From positions 9,959,984 through 10,023,983 of the forward strand of contig OY755048.1 in NCBI GenBank assembly GCA_963576565.1: DNA of 64,000 nucleotides. The letters are read 5' to 3'. Below are positions 20,156-32,200 of this stretch, one piece after another (position 1 is the stretch's first letter; the number at the start of each line of letters is the position of its first letter). Under the pieces are notes generated by a model that saw only the letters and a program-made list of their open reading frames with translations, ran no database searches and was not told the DNA's origin. This stretch comes from Aspidapion aeneum (taxonomy: Eukaryota > Arthropoda > Insecta > Coleoptera > Brentidae). Both the position numbers and the translations under genes were made by a program.

Positions 20156-21251
20156 TTACGAGGTCATCGAGATATACGTACACGTAGGGGTCTAAATCGT
20201 TTCCTATGATGCTATCTATGAGTCTCTGCCAAGTTGCAGGTGCATTATGAAGACCAAATGGTAAACGCTTAAATTGGAAGAGACCTCGTCGACAGATGAA
20301 TGCTGTTAGTGGCTTCGATGATTCTTCCATTGGTACTTGCCAATAAGCACTCTTAATATCTAAAGTTGACAAGTACTTAGCATCTTTCAATTTGTCAAGA
20401 GTCTCGGATACGAGTGGTAAAGGATAACTATCACGCGCCGTCACTGAGTTCAATTTGCGGTAGTCTACACAGAAACGATATTTCTTTGTGTTTTTCTTTT
20501 GTACCATCACCACTGGTGAAGCCCATGAACTACTACTACGTTCTATCACATCCATTTTCAGCATTTCGTCGATTTCGTCATCAATAAGTTTCTGAATGAC
20601 CGGTGAGACCTTATATGAACGTTGTCGTATCGGTGCTGCATCTGTTGTAATCTTATGCTCTACCCTGTCTGTACATCCCAGTGAGTCACCCATAATAGTC
20701 TTATATTTAACGACCAATTCCTCTAGTCGTTCTGATTCATAAGGAGTAAGAGTAGTTTGTTGGTCTGATGTTTCTAAAGAACAAATCACATCTTTATTAT
20801 CGGCAAAGTGCCACTCATTAGTACTTAAGTTCGGTACTATCCCCATCGAAATCCAAAAATCTAATCCTAAAATCAAAGTGTGCGGCAACTCAGGAACGAC
20901 GACGACCTCTATTAACCTAAATTTATCCTGAACTCGCATAGGAAGCTGCACTGTCCCAATACTACTCGTGCTTTGACCATTTGCCACAATACAACTCGTC
21001 TTCTTTGTCGTATCAAGTGAAAAACCAAACCTCTCGATGATTGACCAACCATGATTCCCTAAAAAGGTACGTGAAGCCCCGGAATCCAACAAACCTAATA
21101 ACTTATTTCCGAGCACATCCACTTCTAAATAAGGCCTCTCATCTTTACGAGCATGACTTATCACATAATCTAAAACGTACGTTAGCCTATCGGTCGATGC
21201 TTGTTCAGGCTGACTCGAAGGTCGACCACCTACGAGCGCCTGGGTCCGTTT
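20082..21251 (-). CDS. pol: Giant gypsy pol, N-terminal part: protease and RT (frameshifted)
   Basis: Encoded in the -1 frame relative to gag, open from within the gag 3' end. It contains an aspartic protease (LLDSGASRTFLG) and a Ty3/gypsy reverse transcriptase with WASPVVMVQKK, YRFCVDYRKLN, LSTLDIKSAYWQV, FKRLPFGLHNAPATWQ and the catalytic VYLDDLVIV. No ATG is needed if it is made as Gag-Pol by frameshifting at 21254-21248. The frame runs into a stop at 20082 shortly after EEVLR; the rest of pol continues in the next frame, so a one-base insertion or deletion around 20097 breaks this copy. A sequencing error would look the same. Confidence 0.92.
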   Translation of the reverse strand, partial: KRTQALVGGRPSSQPEQASTDRLTYVLDYVISHARKDERPYLEVDVLGNKLLGLLDSGASRTFLGNHGWSIIERFGFSLDTTKKTSCIVANGQSTSSIGTVQLPMRVQDKFRLIEVVVVPELPHTLILGLDFWISMGIVPNLSTNEWHFADNKDVICSLETSDQQTTLTPYESERLEELVVKYKTIMGDSLGCTDRVEHKITTDAAPIRQRSYKVSPVIQKLIDDEIDEMLKMDVIERSSSSWASPVVMVQKKNTKKYRFCVDYRKLNSVTARDSYPLPLVSETLDKLKDAKYLSTLDIKSAYWQVPMEESSKPLTAFICRRGLFQFKRLPFGLHNAPATWQRLIDSIIGNDLDPYVYVYLDDLVIVTQSFSEHLRILEEVLRSCRMQR

Positions 21252-21254
21252 CCC
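21206..21254 (-). promoter_or_regulatory. Programmed -1 frameshift signal at gag-pol junction
   Basis: The minus strand reads G GGA AAC in the gag phase (21254-21248), a canonical X XXY YYZ heptamer six codons before the gag stop. After a 5-nt spacer (GGACC) a 37-nt stem-loop occupies 21242-21206: CAGGC/GCCTG, then CTCG/CGAG, then AGGT/ACCT around the loop GGTCG, with a small internal loop and one mismatch. The pol frame is open on both sides of the slip. GGGAAAC is an established slippery heptamer in retroviral gag-pro overlaps. Confidence 0.8.
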
Positions 21255-23023
21255 TGACGATTACAATTTCGACATTCTCTTACTGTTACCCCTACCTGAC
21301 CACACGAATAGCACTGTTTGCCTCTAGGTAATACGCACCCGATTGCCATGTGCCCTGTTTGGTTGCATCTATAACATACCACGTCCATATTCGCCCTACC
21401 AGGTCTAACACCTTGTGGTGGTTGTTCATCTCTGTCATTTACACTAAACTGACCACTAGCTGGTTGTTGTCTATCTCTATCAGCTCTAGCAGCGAAACTG
21501 CTTGCTGGCTGTTGCCTATCTCTGTTAAATCTATTATCAGGAATATTCAAATTCTGTTGATTTGATGTCCCGGCACCTGATATTTGAATTGCATCAACCC
21601 CTGTTGAAAAATCGTCAAAATCGCTCTCTACGTCAACGTAGGCCAAGTCAGGTTCGATTGATTGGTTTTTCCTAGGAGTAAAATTCTCCTCTTCTAACCC
21701 ATATCTCTCTATTCTACGACACAGATCCTTTAAATGTGATAGGCTATTGACCTCAGTAGCAATTAACCCATTTTTATAGAGGTCCGCGATATTTCTGAAG
21801 ACGATAGCTAATTTTGCTTCTTCGGAAACAGGACAGCCAAGTCTTTGGAAGTATGTGTTCATGACAGCAATATAGGTCCCTATAGACTCTCCGGGGCCTT
21901 GTTTACGTTTTTGAATCTCCTTCAATAGCTTCTCGCCATATGAAGAAGGAAGATATTCTGCCATGAACCTCTGTTCCAGCTGTTCCCACGTATGGACTTC
22001 TCTTCGAACATCTTTGTAAAAAGTATAAGCTGACTTTTCAAAAAGATCAATGCCCGAATTCAGTAAAACCTTTTTGCTGACTCCTCTCGCCTGACTTAAC
22101 TCGTCCACTCTCTCAAAAAATGCGGTGACGGAGATCGTACCCCTCTCGCCTGTAAACTTTAAGTTCCACTTATGCGGAGGTACAGGTGCAACGTGATATG
22201 AGGTACCAGGATCACTTGACATTGGTACTGGCGACGAACATGAAAATGGTCGTGACTGAGCAATTGGTGCAATGCTACTTTGGAGGGCAGCTAGACTCAA
22301 AGGAACGGTAGACGGTTGTTGGTAATGAAAAGCTGATGCACGGTCATTCTGAATTAGCATTGGGGGTGGTGCCTGTATTGGTGCTTGAGTTGGGTTCGCT
22401 AGCACTTGCATTTGCACTGGAGCAATGACCGACGGTTGGTTTGTGGGCTGTTGAGCTGTTCTTTGTGTGCTCGAGAGCTGTGGTTGCGGGAAATGAGACT
22501 GGTTAGGTGTGTTGCCAGCATTTGTTGAGTGGTCTGAGCTTCGACTCGTTGATTGAGTTTCAGATGCTTCATCATCATCTGAGGTAACGCCAACTCTTAG
22601 TAAATCTGTTGCTTGGCTCTGCAACCTCCCAATCAAACTCAAGGTTTCCGCAACCAGTATGCCTTTGGTTTGACTTTCTTCAAAGTTAGACGGATTCATG
22701 TTGTTAATCCTGGCTAACACGTGTTCCAACCTTACAGCGATTTTCCTAAACTCTCCCCCTTTACTCGTACCAGAGAACTTCTCTACCAGCGGTACCAGAC
22801 TATCAAGCTTCTTCATGCAGCTAAAAGCATCTTGGCCAAATTTAAAGGGATACGGAGGGTATCTCATACTTGCATCAGTCTTTTCTCTTTGTTTGATCAA
22901 CATAAGCTGTTGTTTCATCTCTTCCACCGATCCAATAGCTATGCCTCTCCATGTTAACTCATAGATTAATTCGTCCTTGACTAAGTACCTTACGTCAGAC
23001 AACCGACTCAAAGAAATAGCCAT
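21230..23023 (-). CDS. gag: Giant gypsy Gag polyprotein
   Basis: 597 codons from the ATG at 23023 (MAISLSRLSDVRYLVKDELI). The N-terminal domain resembles insect gypsy Gag with a DELIYELTWRGI motif. A low-complexity Q/P/S-rich linker follows at about residues 160-280, then a capsid-like retrotransposon gag domain (KWNLKFTGERGTISVTAFFE to about residue 430, including EYLPSSYGEKLL). Two zinc knuckles close the protein: CYRCNQTGHMAIGC is a complete CCHC, while CYSCGQVGVTVREC lacks the histidine. Gag would package element RNA into virus-like particles. The slippery heptamer sits six codons before the stop. The frame appears intact. Confidence 0.9.
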   Translation of the reverse strand: MAISLSRLSDVRYLVKDELIYELTWRGIAIGSVEEMKQQLMLIKQREKTDASMRYPPYPFKFGQDAFSCMKKLDSLVPLVEKFSGTSKGGEFRKIAVRLEHVLARINNMNPSNFEESQTKGILVAETLSLIGRLQSQATDLLRVGVTSDDDEASETQSTSRSSDHSTNAGNTPNQSHFPQPQLSSTQRTAQQPTNQPSVIAPVQMQVLANPTQAPIQAPPPMLIQNDRASAFHYQQPSTVPLSLAALQSSIAPIAQSRPFSCSSPVPMSSDPGTSYHVAPVPPHKWNLKFTGERGTISVTAFFERVDELSQARGVSKKVLLNSGIDLFEKSAYTFYKDVRREVHTWEQLEQRFMAEYLPSSYGEKLLKEIQKRKQGPGESIGTYIAVMNTYFQRLGCPVSEEAKLAIVFRNIADLYKNGLIATEVNSLSHLKDLCRRIERYGLEEENFTPRKNQSIEPDLAYVDVESDFDDFSTGVDAIQISGAGTSNQQNLNIPDNRFNRDRQQPASSFAARADRDRQQPASGQFSVNDRDEQPPQGVRPGRANMDVVCYRCNQTGHMAIGCVLPRGKQCYSCGQVGVTVRECRNCNRQGNGPRRS

Positions 23024-26000
23024 AGTGCCTTTTATCTTCAAACTTTAAACTTTAATTAAAACTGTTAATTATACCTCCCAATTATAAAAACTAAACCACG
23101 CAATAACAAACACAAAGTTCACTTTAAATTCACCAGTGAAAATCACTATAAATTTTCTCACAAATGTAGAAAATATAAAACTTAAATACGGGCAGACGCG
23201 AACAAAACCGAAAAACACCGGAGCAGTAAGAAAATAAAATTTCTTTGCATTTAAAAATGTAATCATAATTTATGTTAAGTATTTGTACAACCAACTATGA
23301 CGTCCAACCTTGCAGAGAGAAATAACTACTTAAATCCTAAGTTAGAATTAACAAGTAGCCATAAAAAAAAAATTAAAAAAATAAAAGAGAGACAAGAGTT
23401 TTGGCAGTGTTTAGGTCTTATGTTTCACTCCTGCGTGAGTAAAACCAAAAAAATAATAATTGCGCTTATCCTACCTGAACTGGATTAAAATTAAAGTTAA
23501 GTGATGTTTGTTTACCTCAGCAACCGAGTAGGTAAATTTATCCCTAAATCGAACGTACAACAGACTACCTATAACAAAAAAAATCCCAAAGCTGTTGTAC
23601 ACAGTTAACGCTAGGGTATACTCCTGCTATTGCAGAACGGCTCCACTAATAACTCCTCAAAAAAAAAACCCAAATCGCCGTATACAATGATTTTTCTAAA
23701 AAGAATAAATCAAAACCCACTTTAACCTGCTTACCTACTCTGAGTTTACACGAAACATGCATTGCTTAAGGTCACATCATCCCTTAATATATAAGTGAAC
23801 GCAATAAACATCGGAACAGATGTTCATGTTATAGAAATCGTAAAATATGCTCAATTAAAAAAAAATCCGCTCGCTGAAATTGCGTCGAATTAGACTAGTA
23901 AGGATGTTGTGTGTAATTAAAAAAAAAATACCGATGTTATTAAAAAATTTACAGAAATAACGTCTTGGTAGGACTGCAACTCTCTAATCTTCATTAAAAT
24001 GAAATTCCCAAAACTTAAACTAAATTGATGCAAACTATGGTCATGGTCAAAAAGACCCTAGGATCGTACCAAAAGGTGTCCAAAAAAAAATTTAAAAAAA
24101 AAATTTTTGGTGTCGACCACAGTAGTCCAATAGTAAAAAAAATTAATTAGTGACTCACTAAAATTTTCAAAAGTTACTCCACTCTGATAGGTGGTTTGGA
24201 GTAGGGAGAAGAAAAAAATTTTTTTAAACGAATGATGATAGGTTGTTAAAACGCGAGAGTTCGAAATGAAATTATATTTTAATTTAGAAAAAAAAAATAT
24301 TTAAATAAACTGGTAGAACCATTGTAGGGACAAGGTACTACTATGCACCAAAAAAAAATTTTTGCCACAAGAAAATCAAGTTTCCCTTCTTAAAAAAAAA
24401 TTAAAAAAAATATTAAAAAAAATATTAAAAAAATATTTTCAAAAAAAAATTAAAAATGTTTAAGTGGGGTTGCAGCTCCTATTAGTGAACCTTAAAAAAA
24501 AATTAAATAAAATCAACACCAGAAAAATCTTATTCGAGTTGTCATGCAACAGTTTTTGTTCTTTTCCTTTAAAAAAACAGTTGTCAATTCCCTTTCCTCT
24601 CCCAAAACTGTGTGAATGTGAAAAGTGAATGAGCTAGAAAAATTAATTTACTATACAAAAAAAAATTTGAAAATTAAATTTACTTAAGAATCATAAGGTA
24701 TAAAAATCGTAATTGCAAAAAAACCAATCAGTTTAGGAAAAGTTAAAAAAAAATAATTATGTTCCAAAAAAAACAACCGATGTTAGTGTATTTGTTTAAA
24801 ATTATTACTTAAGGAAATAAGCAACGTTAGTACTTATTTACTGTACCACTATAATGTGAAGAACCTTTGCACTCAACTCCGTAAAGAATTTTCTTGTGTG
24901 CACTTTCAAAAAAACAAATATGGAAACAATTTCAAGGATCACCTATAAGAACGTTGTAAAACTAAATCTGCCTACTCAAGTGTCTTTACACACAACATCT
25001 ACTCAAAAAAAAAATTTACTGCTTAATGCATTCTCAGATCTTTATTCCTGGTGTTCACGAGATCTAAAATTAAGTTGGGCCCTTTCCACAACTATCAGTC
25101 AAAGCAAAACTACCAAATGTCCAAGGGCTAATGAGACCCCATCACCTACAAATGATATCATGAAATGAATCAGTTGGGAATAATCCTGCGTAAAAACCAG
25201 AGAACAAAATCAAGAACCAAAAACTATTACATTAATTTTAAAAGAGCATAATAAAATTCCCGGCCCCAATTAAACTTTTGTTATCTCAACAAAACTCGGC
25301 CTAAACCCAAAAACTTTTTATTAGACATTTCCCCTATTTCCTAAGTATAATGTCAATAAAACCCAAAAACTTGTGCTTTCCATTCCAATCCCATCTGTAC
25401 CCTATACATTTTTAAACAGTTAAACACCCACAGGCGAAACAATATCTTATTTCAAAGAAAGGGTGAAGATATTTTGAAGCACCCTGTAAAAATAGGACAC
25501 TATTATGGAAAATTGTTCAGAGCAGTGTTCTTACTAATTTTTAACCTAAATATATCTAGTTCCATCATGTGCATGTTACTATTTCAATTCCTATCATAAT
25601 TAAATACATCACAAAATTTGTCTTTCTCCGCGAATCTGCAAGGTCCTGGAAAATGCGAGATTCAGCCTGTAGGCCAAATTTGGATGTATTTTAATTTAGC
25701 GAAAACCGAAGTTGCGAAATCCTAAAAAGATTAGCAGGAAGTCCTCGTTCCTCGATTTCTACACTCCGAACCAAACATTTCTTCCATTTCCACCCAGCTC
25801 GCGGGAGGAAAACCCCTAATTATTGCAATACAAAAGGTACTACTATCATATTATGCATAACAAAAAAAAAGTATATGCCCTCATCATTGTTTAGTCTCAT
25901 CAAAGAAAACCTATTGTTTTTAAATTTATTCTTAGGTTGAAATCTTTTTTTAAAAATCAATCATCTTAAATTTATTGTTTAACCTGAACACTTTCCCATT

Positions 26001-29000
26001 TATTCCACAAAAGTGTATTGTAATTTAAGAATTTGCTTCATTATTTGAGGTCACCAGTATGAAACTATTTTAAAATTAAAAAAAAAATGAAATAAAAAAA
26101 AATTATTTCCCGATTGTCCACAACTTCCAAGTTTTCATCCCTAAATACCTAGGTACTTTCTTAGTCTAACACCATCCATCGTTATCCAACATAACGCTTT
26201 AATTTTAGAAGCAACAAAACGAAGATTAAGTGAAAAGCTAAGCAAGTAGGTTGGAAGTTGCTTTACAATGGGCGCAGATGTAAGGCCCCTTTAAGTACAC
26301 GCCACTGTCCTGAAATGCAAACTAACAAAAAAACTGAAGACTAGCATATCTGCCGTCAAACAACATTTGGCATGAAATTAAAATAATTTCATCTCATACC
26401 AGTATCCTCCAAAAACAAAACGTTTTTTTTTTCTATAAGACCCAAACACTTAACCAATAAATCTTGTTATTTAAAATTATGATTTGGAAGTAAAAGATTT
26501 ATTTATTCCTGCCTGATCAACTAAGACAAAAAAAGTTCACCTTTTTGTAACTCAAGAAGTTCCCGTTTGGTCCCCTAAAAAAAATATAACCTGTCTGGTC
26601 ACCCTTTAAAACTACGACCCCTATACAAACCGTTTTGACCAAAACAAGAATTCGAGAAGTTATGTTAACAGAAAGGAAATAATTTTTTACGAAAAATCAA
26701 ATTATTTAAAAAAAAGTAAAATTTGGAAATATTTTTACCAATTACCCCCGCCTAGCATTTATATTTAGTTGAAAGTCTCTCTTAAATTCACTAACCAATT
26801 TCACGGCCTCACAATGACCGAACCGACGATGATCAGATAGTAGTGGCTCAGGATTATGACGACCTCGAATATATGACACGAAAACTAATAGAAGAGTACA
26901 ATAAGTGGGGACTAGAGGTTAATCTCAATAAGACAGAGTATATGTGTATCGGTGGAATGAAACAAGATCTAATCTTAAATACCGGGCAGCGAATTCACTC
27001 CTGTGATGAGTATAAATACTTAGGTCTAAAAATTACAGCTGACGGAACACTAGACAAAGCTATAAAAGATCGAAACGTACAAGGAAGAAAAGCAATAACT
27101 TTATTAAATGGAATAATTTGGGACCAAAGTATATCAAAACATAACAAAAAGCTTATATATAACACCATTATAAAAAGTATTATTACATACGGCTCAGAAG
27201 TATGGCCAATCAAGGATAGAACAGAAAAAATGCTTTCCGCTACGGAGATGGACTATTGGAGAAGAGCAGCAGGGAAATCAAAAAGAGAAAGAGTTACAAA
27301 TCAAAGAATAAGAGAAATTATGACAGTGGGTGAACGTACTTTAGTGGATGATATAAGAACAAAACAACTGGTGTGGTACGGACATGTACAAAGAATGAAT
27401 GATGAAAGACTACCTAAACAAATACTACAATGGAAACCAACTGGCCGAAGAAAACGAGGACGGCCAAGGAGAAGCTGGAGAGAAGGAATAGACAGTGAAA
27501 TAAGAATAAGAGGCCTGGATGATGAATTATGGGCAAACAGAAACGAGTGGAGATTGGGTATCGGAAGACGTAGAACGTTGTGAAACCGATAAATATATAT
27601 ATACAATGATATTACTTTAAAAAATTACTGAACTTTACAAATGAACTAAAAAAAAATCAAAACTTATATCTATATCTGTCTCAGCTAAACATTTCTTTTG
27701 TGGTATTATATCTAGTTGGGCTTCAAATTCATTTTCTCTGTATTCAATCTGGAGCAGGCAAAACTTCTCAAGGCTCAAACATAAATGTTTGCTCTCCAAT
27801 GGCCATGACCAAGCTATGACCTGAACGCAGAAAAAAAATACAGAAAAAAAATAATTGTGAACCAGAAAACTTTAATTGATAGAAGTACCTGTAGGTCATT
27901 TTTAAAAAAAATGCACTCCAAAGCCCAACGCTGTATTTTCTACCAAAAAAATTGACCAGTCACAAAAACACAACTAGACAACTAAACTGGCAACCAAAGA
28001 CCTAAAAAAAACTGCTCCAAAAAAAATACCTCAAAAAAAAATGTTAACTGGACCTCTGGCGTTGATCTTCAGCCAATATGTCGCTCTAGGGTTTTAGCCT
28101 TGTGTTTCCTAACTTCCCGAGCCGACACTAGTAGTAGTACCCTCCTCTGACCCGATGTAACTGAGTGACGTAAGGTCTTAATTGTCATCCAACAGTTACC
28201 ACCAAAAACAAGAAAAGAAAATGACAAAGCAAAATAAACTCACTTTCCTTTTCTTTCATTACTAATTAATACTTTCAACTAAACAAATCTACTAGCTGTT
28301 AAGCTATATTTACTTTAAAACAACTCAGCCAAGAAAAATTTGTGTGAAACCCTGTAAAAATATTCCAATTTCCAAGTGGTGATATCCCACAAAAATTAAA
28401 ATCACCAAAAAAAATAACTTGTTGACCCAAATAAATTGACTGTACTAAATTCTAAAAAATAATCTGTGAACCAATTTCCATCTTATCACAAGCAGGAAAT
28501 AATAAAATATAAATAAATGAACCTGCAGGAAAAAAAATTGTTAGAAAAAAACACAGTACCTATGTCATATATTTAAACCTAAAAAGACTATGTCTGGAGG
28601 TCCATCCACCTATAGATCAACAAAAAAAAATTGAAGTAAATTTACATTGTTGTATTTATTTTTCTTAAAAAATTAAAATGTGTTTTTCCTACAAAAACTT
28701 TAAAGAATTAAGAACATGATTTGGACTCTGTTCAATAAAAACTCCTATGTTTTTTTATCCACTTATTCTTCCTTAATAAATAAAAATGAATCTTTTCTTT
28801 TCCAAGAAAAAACTTGTGAAGATAAGCTAATAAAAAACTAAGAGGATTACTAAAACAACAAACCGAGTTCCAAATCAACGTTCAAATATTACTAAAAAAG
28901 TATTTAAAAAAATGTTATTTCCAAAAACCAATGATCTTGTTTTTTATGAAAAAAAAAGATTGAGTGTCAAAACCACCCACAGCCACTGAAAGCCTCTAAC

Positions 29001-29125
29001 CTGGCTTTGGCTGTACCACAAAAAAATTTTCTCAAAAAAAAAAATTTAAAAATACATTTGTCTTTTTTTTTCAAATTCAAAAAAAACCAAAAAAAAATTA
29101 CATCAGATGTTAAAAAACTAGCCAA
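23024..29125 (-). other. 6.1-kb leader of giant gypsy
   Basis: Between the primer binding site and gag there is no element-sense ORF of note. The plus strand shows dozens of A8-A10 runs (T tracts in the element RNA), densest at about 24080-24440 and 27830-29100. A plus-strand RTE LINE fragment is embedded at 26815-27606. The length is extreme for a gypsy leader; it may have grown by nested insertion and A/T-tract expansion. Confidence 0.7.
26815..27606 (+). pseudogene. RTE-type LINE 3' fragment nested in the gypsy leader
   Basis: An open frame of about 250 codons, entered at the RT catalytic motif DDQIVVAQDYDDLEYMTRKL. It continues through the thumb (NLNKTEYMCIGG), IITYGSEVWPIKDRTEKM and the C-terminal KQLVWYGHVQRMNDERLPKQ and TGRRKRGRPRRSW, ending RRRTL*. 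The 5' end is missing, as in most LINE copies. The 3' end CCGATAAATATATATATA is shared with the copy ending at 48241, defining the family's tail. It is antisense to the gypsy element. It lacks most of the RT domain and cannot be autonomous. Confidence 0.85.
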
Positions 29126-29146
29126 AACACACGTAGGGCGCCAATT
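29126..29146 (-). other. Primer binding site, tRNA-Lys-like
   Basis: On the minus strand, 3 nt after the 5' LTR, TGGCGCCCTACGTG (29143-29130) matches the 3' end complement of insect tRNA-Lys (TGGCGCCCAACGTG, recalled from family knowledge) at 13 of 14 positions. Beyond that the match weakens. Confidence 0.75.
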
Positions 29147-29205
29147 TGTGGCCTTAAAAAAAGTTAAAAAAATGTGGGCGCCAATTTGTGGCCTTAAAAA
29201 AAAAG
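29136..29205 (-). repeat. Duplicated LTR/PBS junction, 40-bp offset
   Basis: The block GGGCGCCAATTTGTGGCC plus the following CTTAAAAAAA occurs twice, 40 bp apart: once across the real PBS-LTR boundary and once inside the LTR end (29176 onwards). The internal copy is also in the 3' LTR near 14844. Confidence 0.85.
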
Positions 29206-32200
29206 TTGTGTGACATTTGTGGCAGCTTAAAGACGTCGCCGCCATTTTGTGACACTGAAACCCACTGAATAATTAAACAAATATCTGGAAGCAGAACTGT
29301 ATTTTCCAGCTAGGTAAAACATTGATATGCCCGGTAACTTTTATACAGTGGAGAAGGGGGGGTTCAGAAATAAGAAACTTTTAAGTGCGCCACATTATTT
29401 AATACCAATGTTTTACAAAGAAGATCTTAAATAAAATACAGTTCAACCCAAACGTTGCAGCCAAACAATGAAATTCTACTTACTTCCGAGGCTTCCAGAG
29501 TATTTGTGTAATTAAGAATAACCAAAAAAATAAACAGAATAAAATTCTAATAGATTGAATTAAGATGACAAAACTAGAAGCACTTTACAGGTAGATGGAC
29601 TCCTTTAACAGGTCATAGTTATCCACATCTGAATCAGTAGTGTGAGACTCAGTTGTATAAATGATGGTTAAAAATAAGATATACTTCCAAAATTATTCTG
29701 TCATAGGGGAGATCCGGACCAAATATCTGCTGTCATCATTCTACGTTGGGTAGAATGAGACAGACAGCAACCCAGTCCGAGATCCACCCCATGAGGTAAA
29801 AATGTGTAAGGAAACCGTTAAAACATGTAATCTCATCCCTCTTTTGTCTCCGCAAAGTTGGTCATTGGGTTGTACAAATAACACAAGAAAAATTAGTTCA
29901 TCTTGTTTATTTTAAAAGGGAAAACTGGAGTATTACCAAAAACATGAAATAAAAAAATAATGGAATGTAGTGGAACAAGTCAGGGCCTAAGTAGCAAGAC
30001 AATCCAAATTTCACAAGAGAAATTGTCTTAAATAAATGAAATGAAGGAAAACTTAGTAAATACACCGCAAAATTGTGGTTATGACGTCATACCGTTACCT
30101 TGCGTTTACAAGAAGTGTTAAAATTAAGCTGTGCAAAATTATATAGGGAAAGATCACTTCTAAATTATATTGTGAAAGTTATATATGAGAAGAAAAATTA
30201 TAGTTAAGGCTTGCTCCTACCTTGGTCCTTGATTATATTGTTAAAATAAAAAATGTGTTTTATTTTGTAAACCTGGATGTGTTGTACCAGACATCTTCTG
30301 CTACTCCAGGTCCCGTTCTGCTCGCGCCTCCCCTAGTGCCCGCTTAGCACATCACGCTAGGGCCACACTGGTTGTGGAAAATGTTGCTGATTCTTTGCCC
30401 GAGCGTAGAACCCTGTGGAAAATGAAATGTTTCAGTTTCCTGGAGAACCCCATGTCGCCTCAATAAAATACAGCAGATTTAAACAGATGAACTAAAATAA
30501 CCCTACGTACCTTTCCCAGGGTTAGAACTGGCTCGTCCGGCTTCCCACCAGCGTCCAGCACCGCTGCCGATGGAATGGACAGGGCTGTAGACAAAGGAGA
30601 AAAACAATATATAGTTTTTATCCAACACGTGGTTAAAAGAAAAATATAAAAACGCCAACTTTTGTCAAAAAAAAGTACATTTCCCACGAAAAATAATTAC
30701 AATTTGGGAGGCAAATATTATCTTGAAGAGTCCTCAAATAATAAAAAAAAAATGAAAAAAAATAAAATCGAACTTACCAATGCTCTTTCCGTACAAATGG
30801 CGTAGGCCGACTTAAATTCCCCTCAAAACAGGGTGCGAGCGTCACTCCAGATTACGCCTAGACACGACGGACTCACTTCCACAGTTTCTGGGATATCTCC
30901 TACAATCGCTGTAGTGCCAATCACCAAAAACAAAGGCGATCCCAGAAACTGTTGTCGACCCAGCCAAAATTCGTTAGCAAGAGAGACCAAGCACTTCGTC
31001 GGGAATACCAGAATAATGTAGTGGCCGGAAACCGTTTTGTAAATTTGGTGGGGAGTGGGGACGGTAAAACGCAATAGTACCAACCTAATCTTCCCGGTGA
31101 AATTCAAATAAAGGATGCAAACCTATTTAAAAAAACTTTTCCGCCAAAAATAAATCTCTACCTTCAGTGGCAAGACTGGAAGAAAAACCCGGGGTTTTCA
31201 AAGTAACCAATGAGGAGATACAGCAATAGTTCTATACAGGTATATAGGGGGCAGCACCGACCAAGGGGATAGGAAGTACGTAAAACGCACCTTGAGGTGT
31301 TGTCGGATCTATTTCCACGGTTGAAATTTTTATAACAAGGACGTCGAGACACCCTCCATACATTTGACCGAACATTTGCCTACCGGACCCCCACCAACAT
31401 ATCAAGTAGAAGAAGAATAACCCGACGGACTAGAAGAAGCTCAGCATTGAAACCATCAACTGTAAAATCAATTACTGGAGATCAGGGCATGCAGCAAACC
31501 CAGGAATATTCGAACACTCAACCAATTCCCATATGAGTAAAGCTATACAAAGTGTAGAATTTAGTTGTATTTTAGCTACAGTTTCAGTCACAACTTTCCT
31601 TTGCTCTTTATATATGTTTTCTCTAAGATTCATATGGTTTGACGCCATTCTTGTAAAACATTTCTACTGTAATAAAGTTGCTTCTGAACCTGAACCCAAA
31701 AATACACACTGAACTACTGCTAAGAAGCTCGGCACAAGAGTGTTCAGATGTTAACTCACACGATTTCGTTTATTCTTTTAGTCTTGGTTTTTATCCCTCG
31801 TTTATCTCCCATTTACAAAAGTGCATAACTCGTATTTATTTTATCCTTTCCCTATCAAATTAATAAAGATACCAAAGTGGCGGAGCCTCGGTTGTTCCTG
31901 GTCGACCCAAATATGTTTTTGTACTATCAAAACTAGTTAATCGGTGAAGGATATGAGGTTCGGATTGTCCCAATATCCTCGAAATAAACGTAAGGGAATG
32001 AAATGTTCATCTAAATGTTTCCTTCCTGTTACTGAAACCATTTGTGATGCGGCAACGCCGCCATTCCCCAGCATAACAGCTGTTTAACTTTATGAGCGTC
32101 AAGAGAATCACAAAATTCCACAGATAAAAACAAAACAATCAAAATTTTTATGTGATTTTCCCGAAGCCTGTGATCTTAAATTCCAATTACGATGTCCAGA

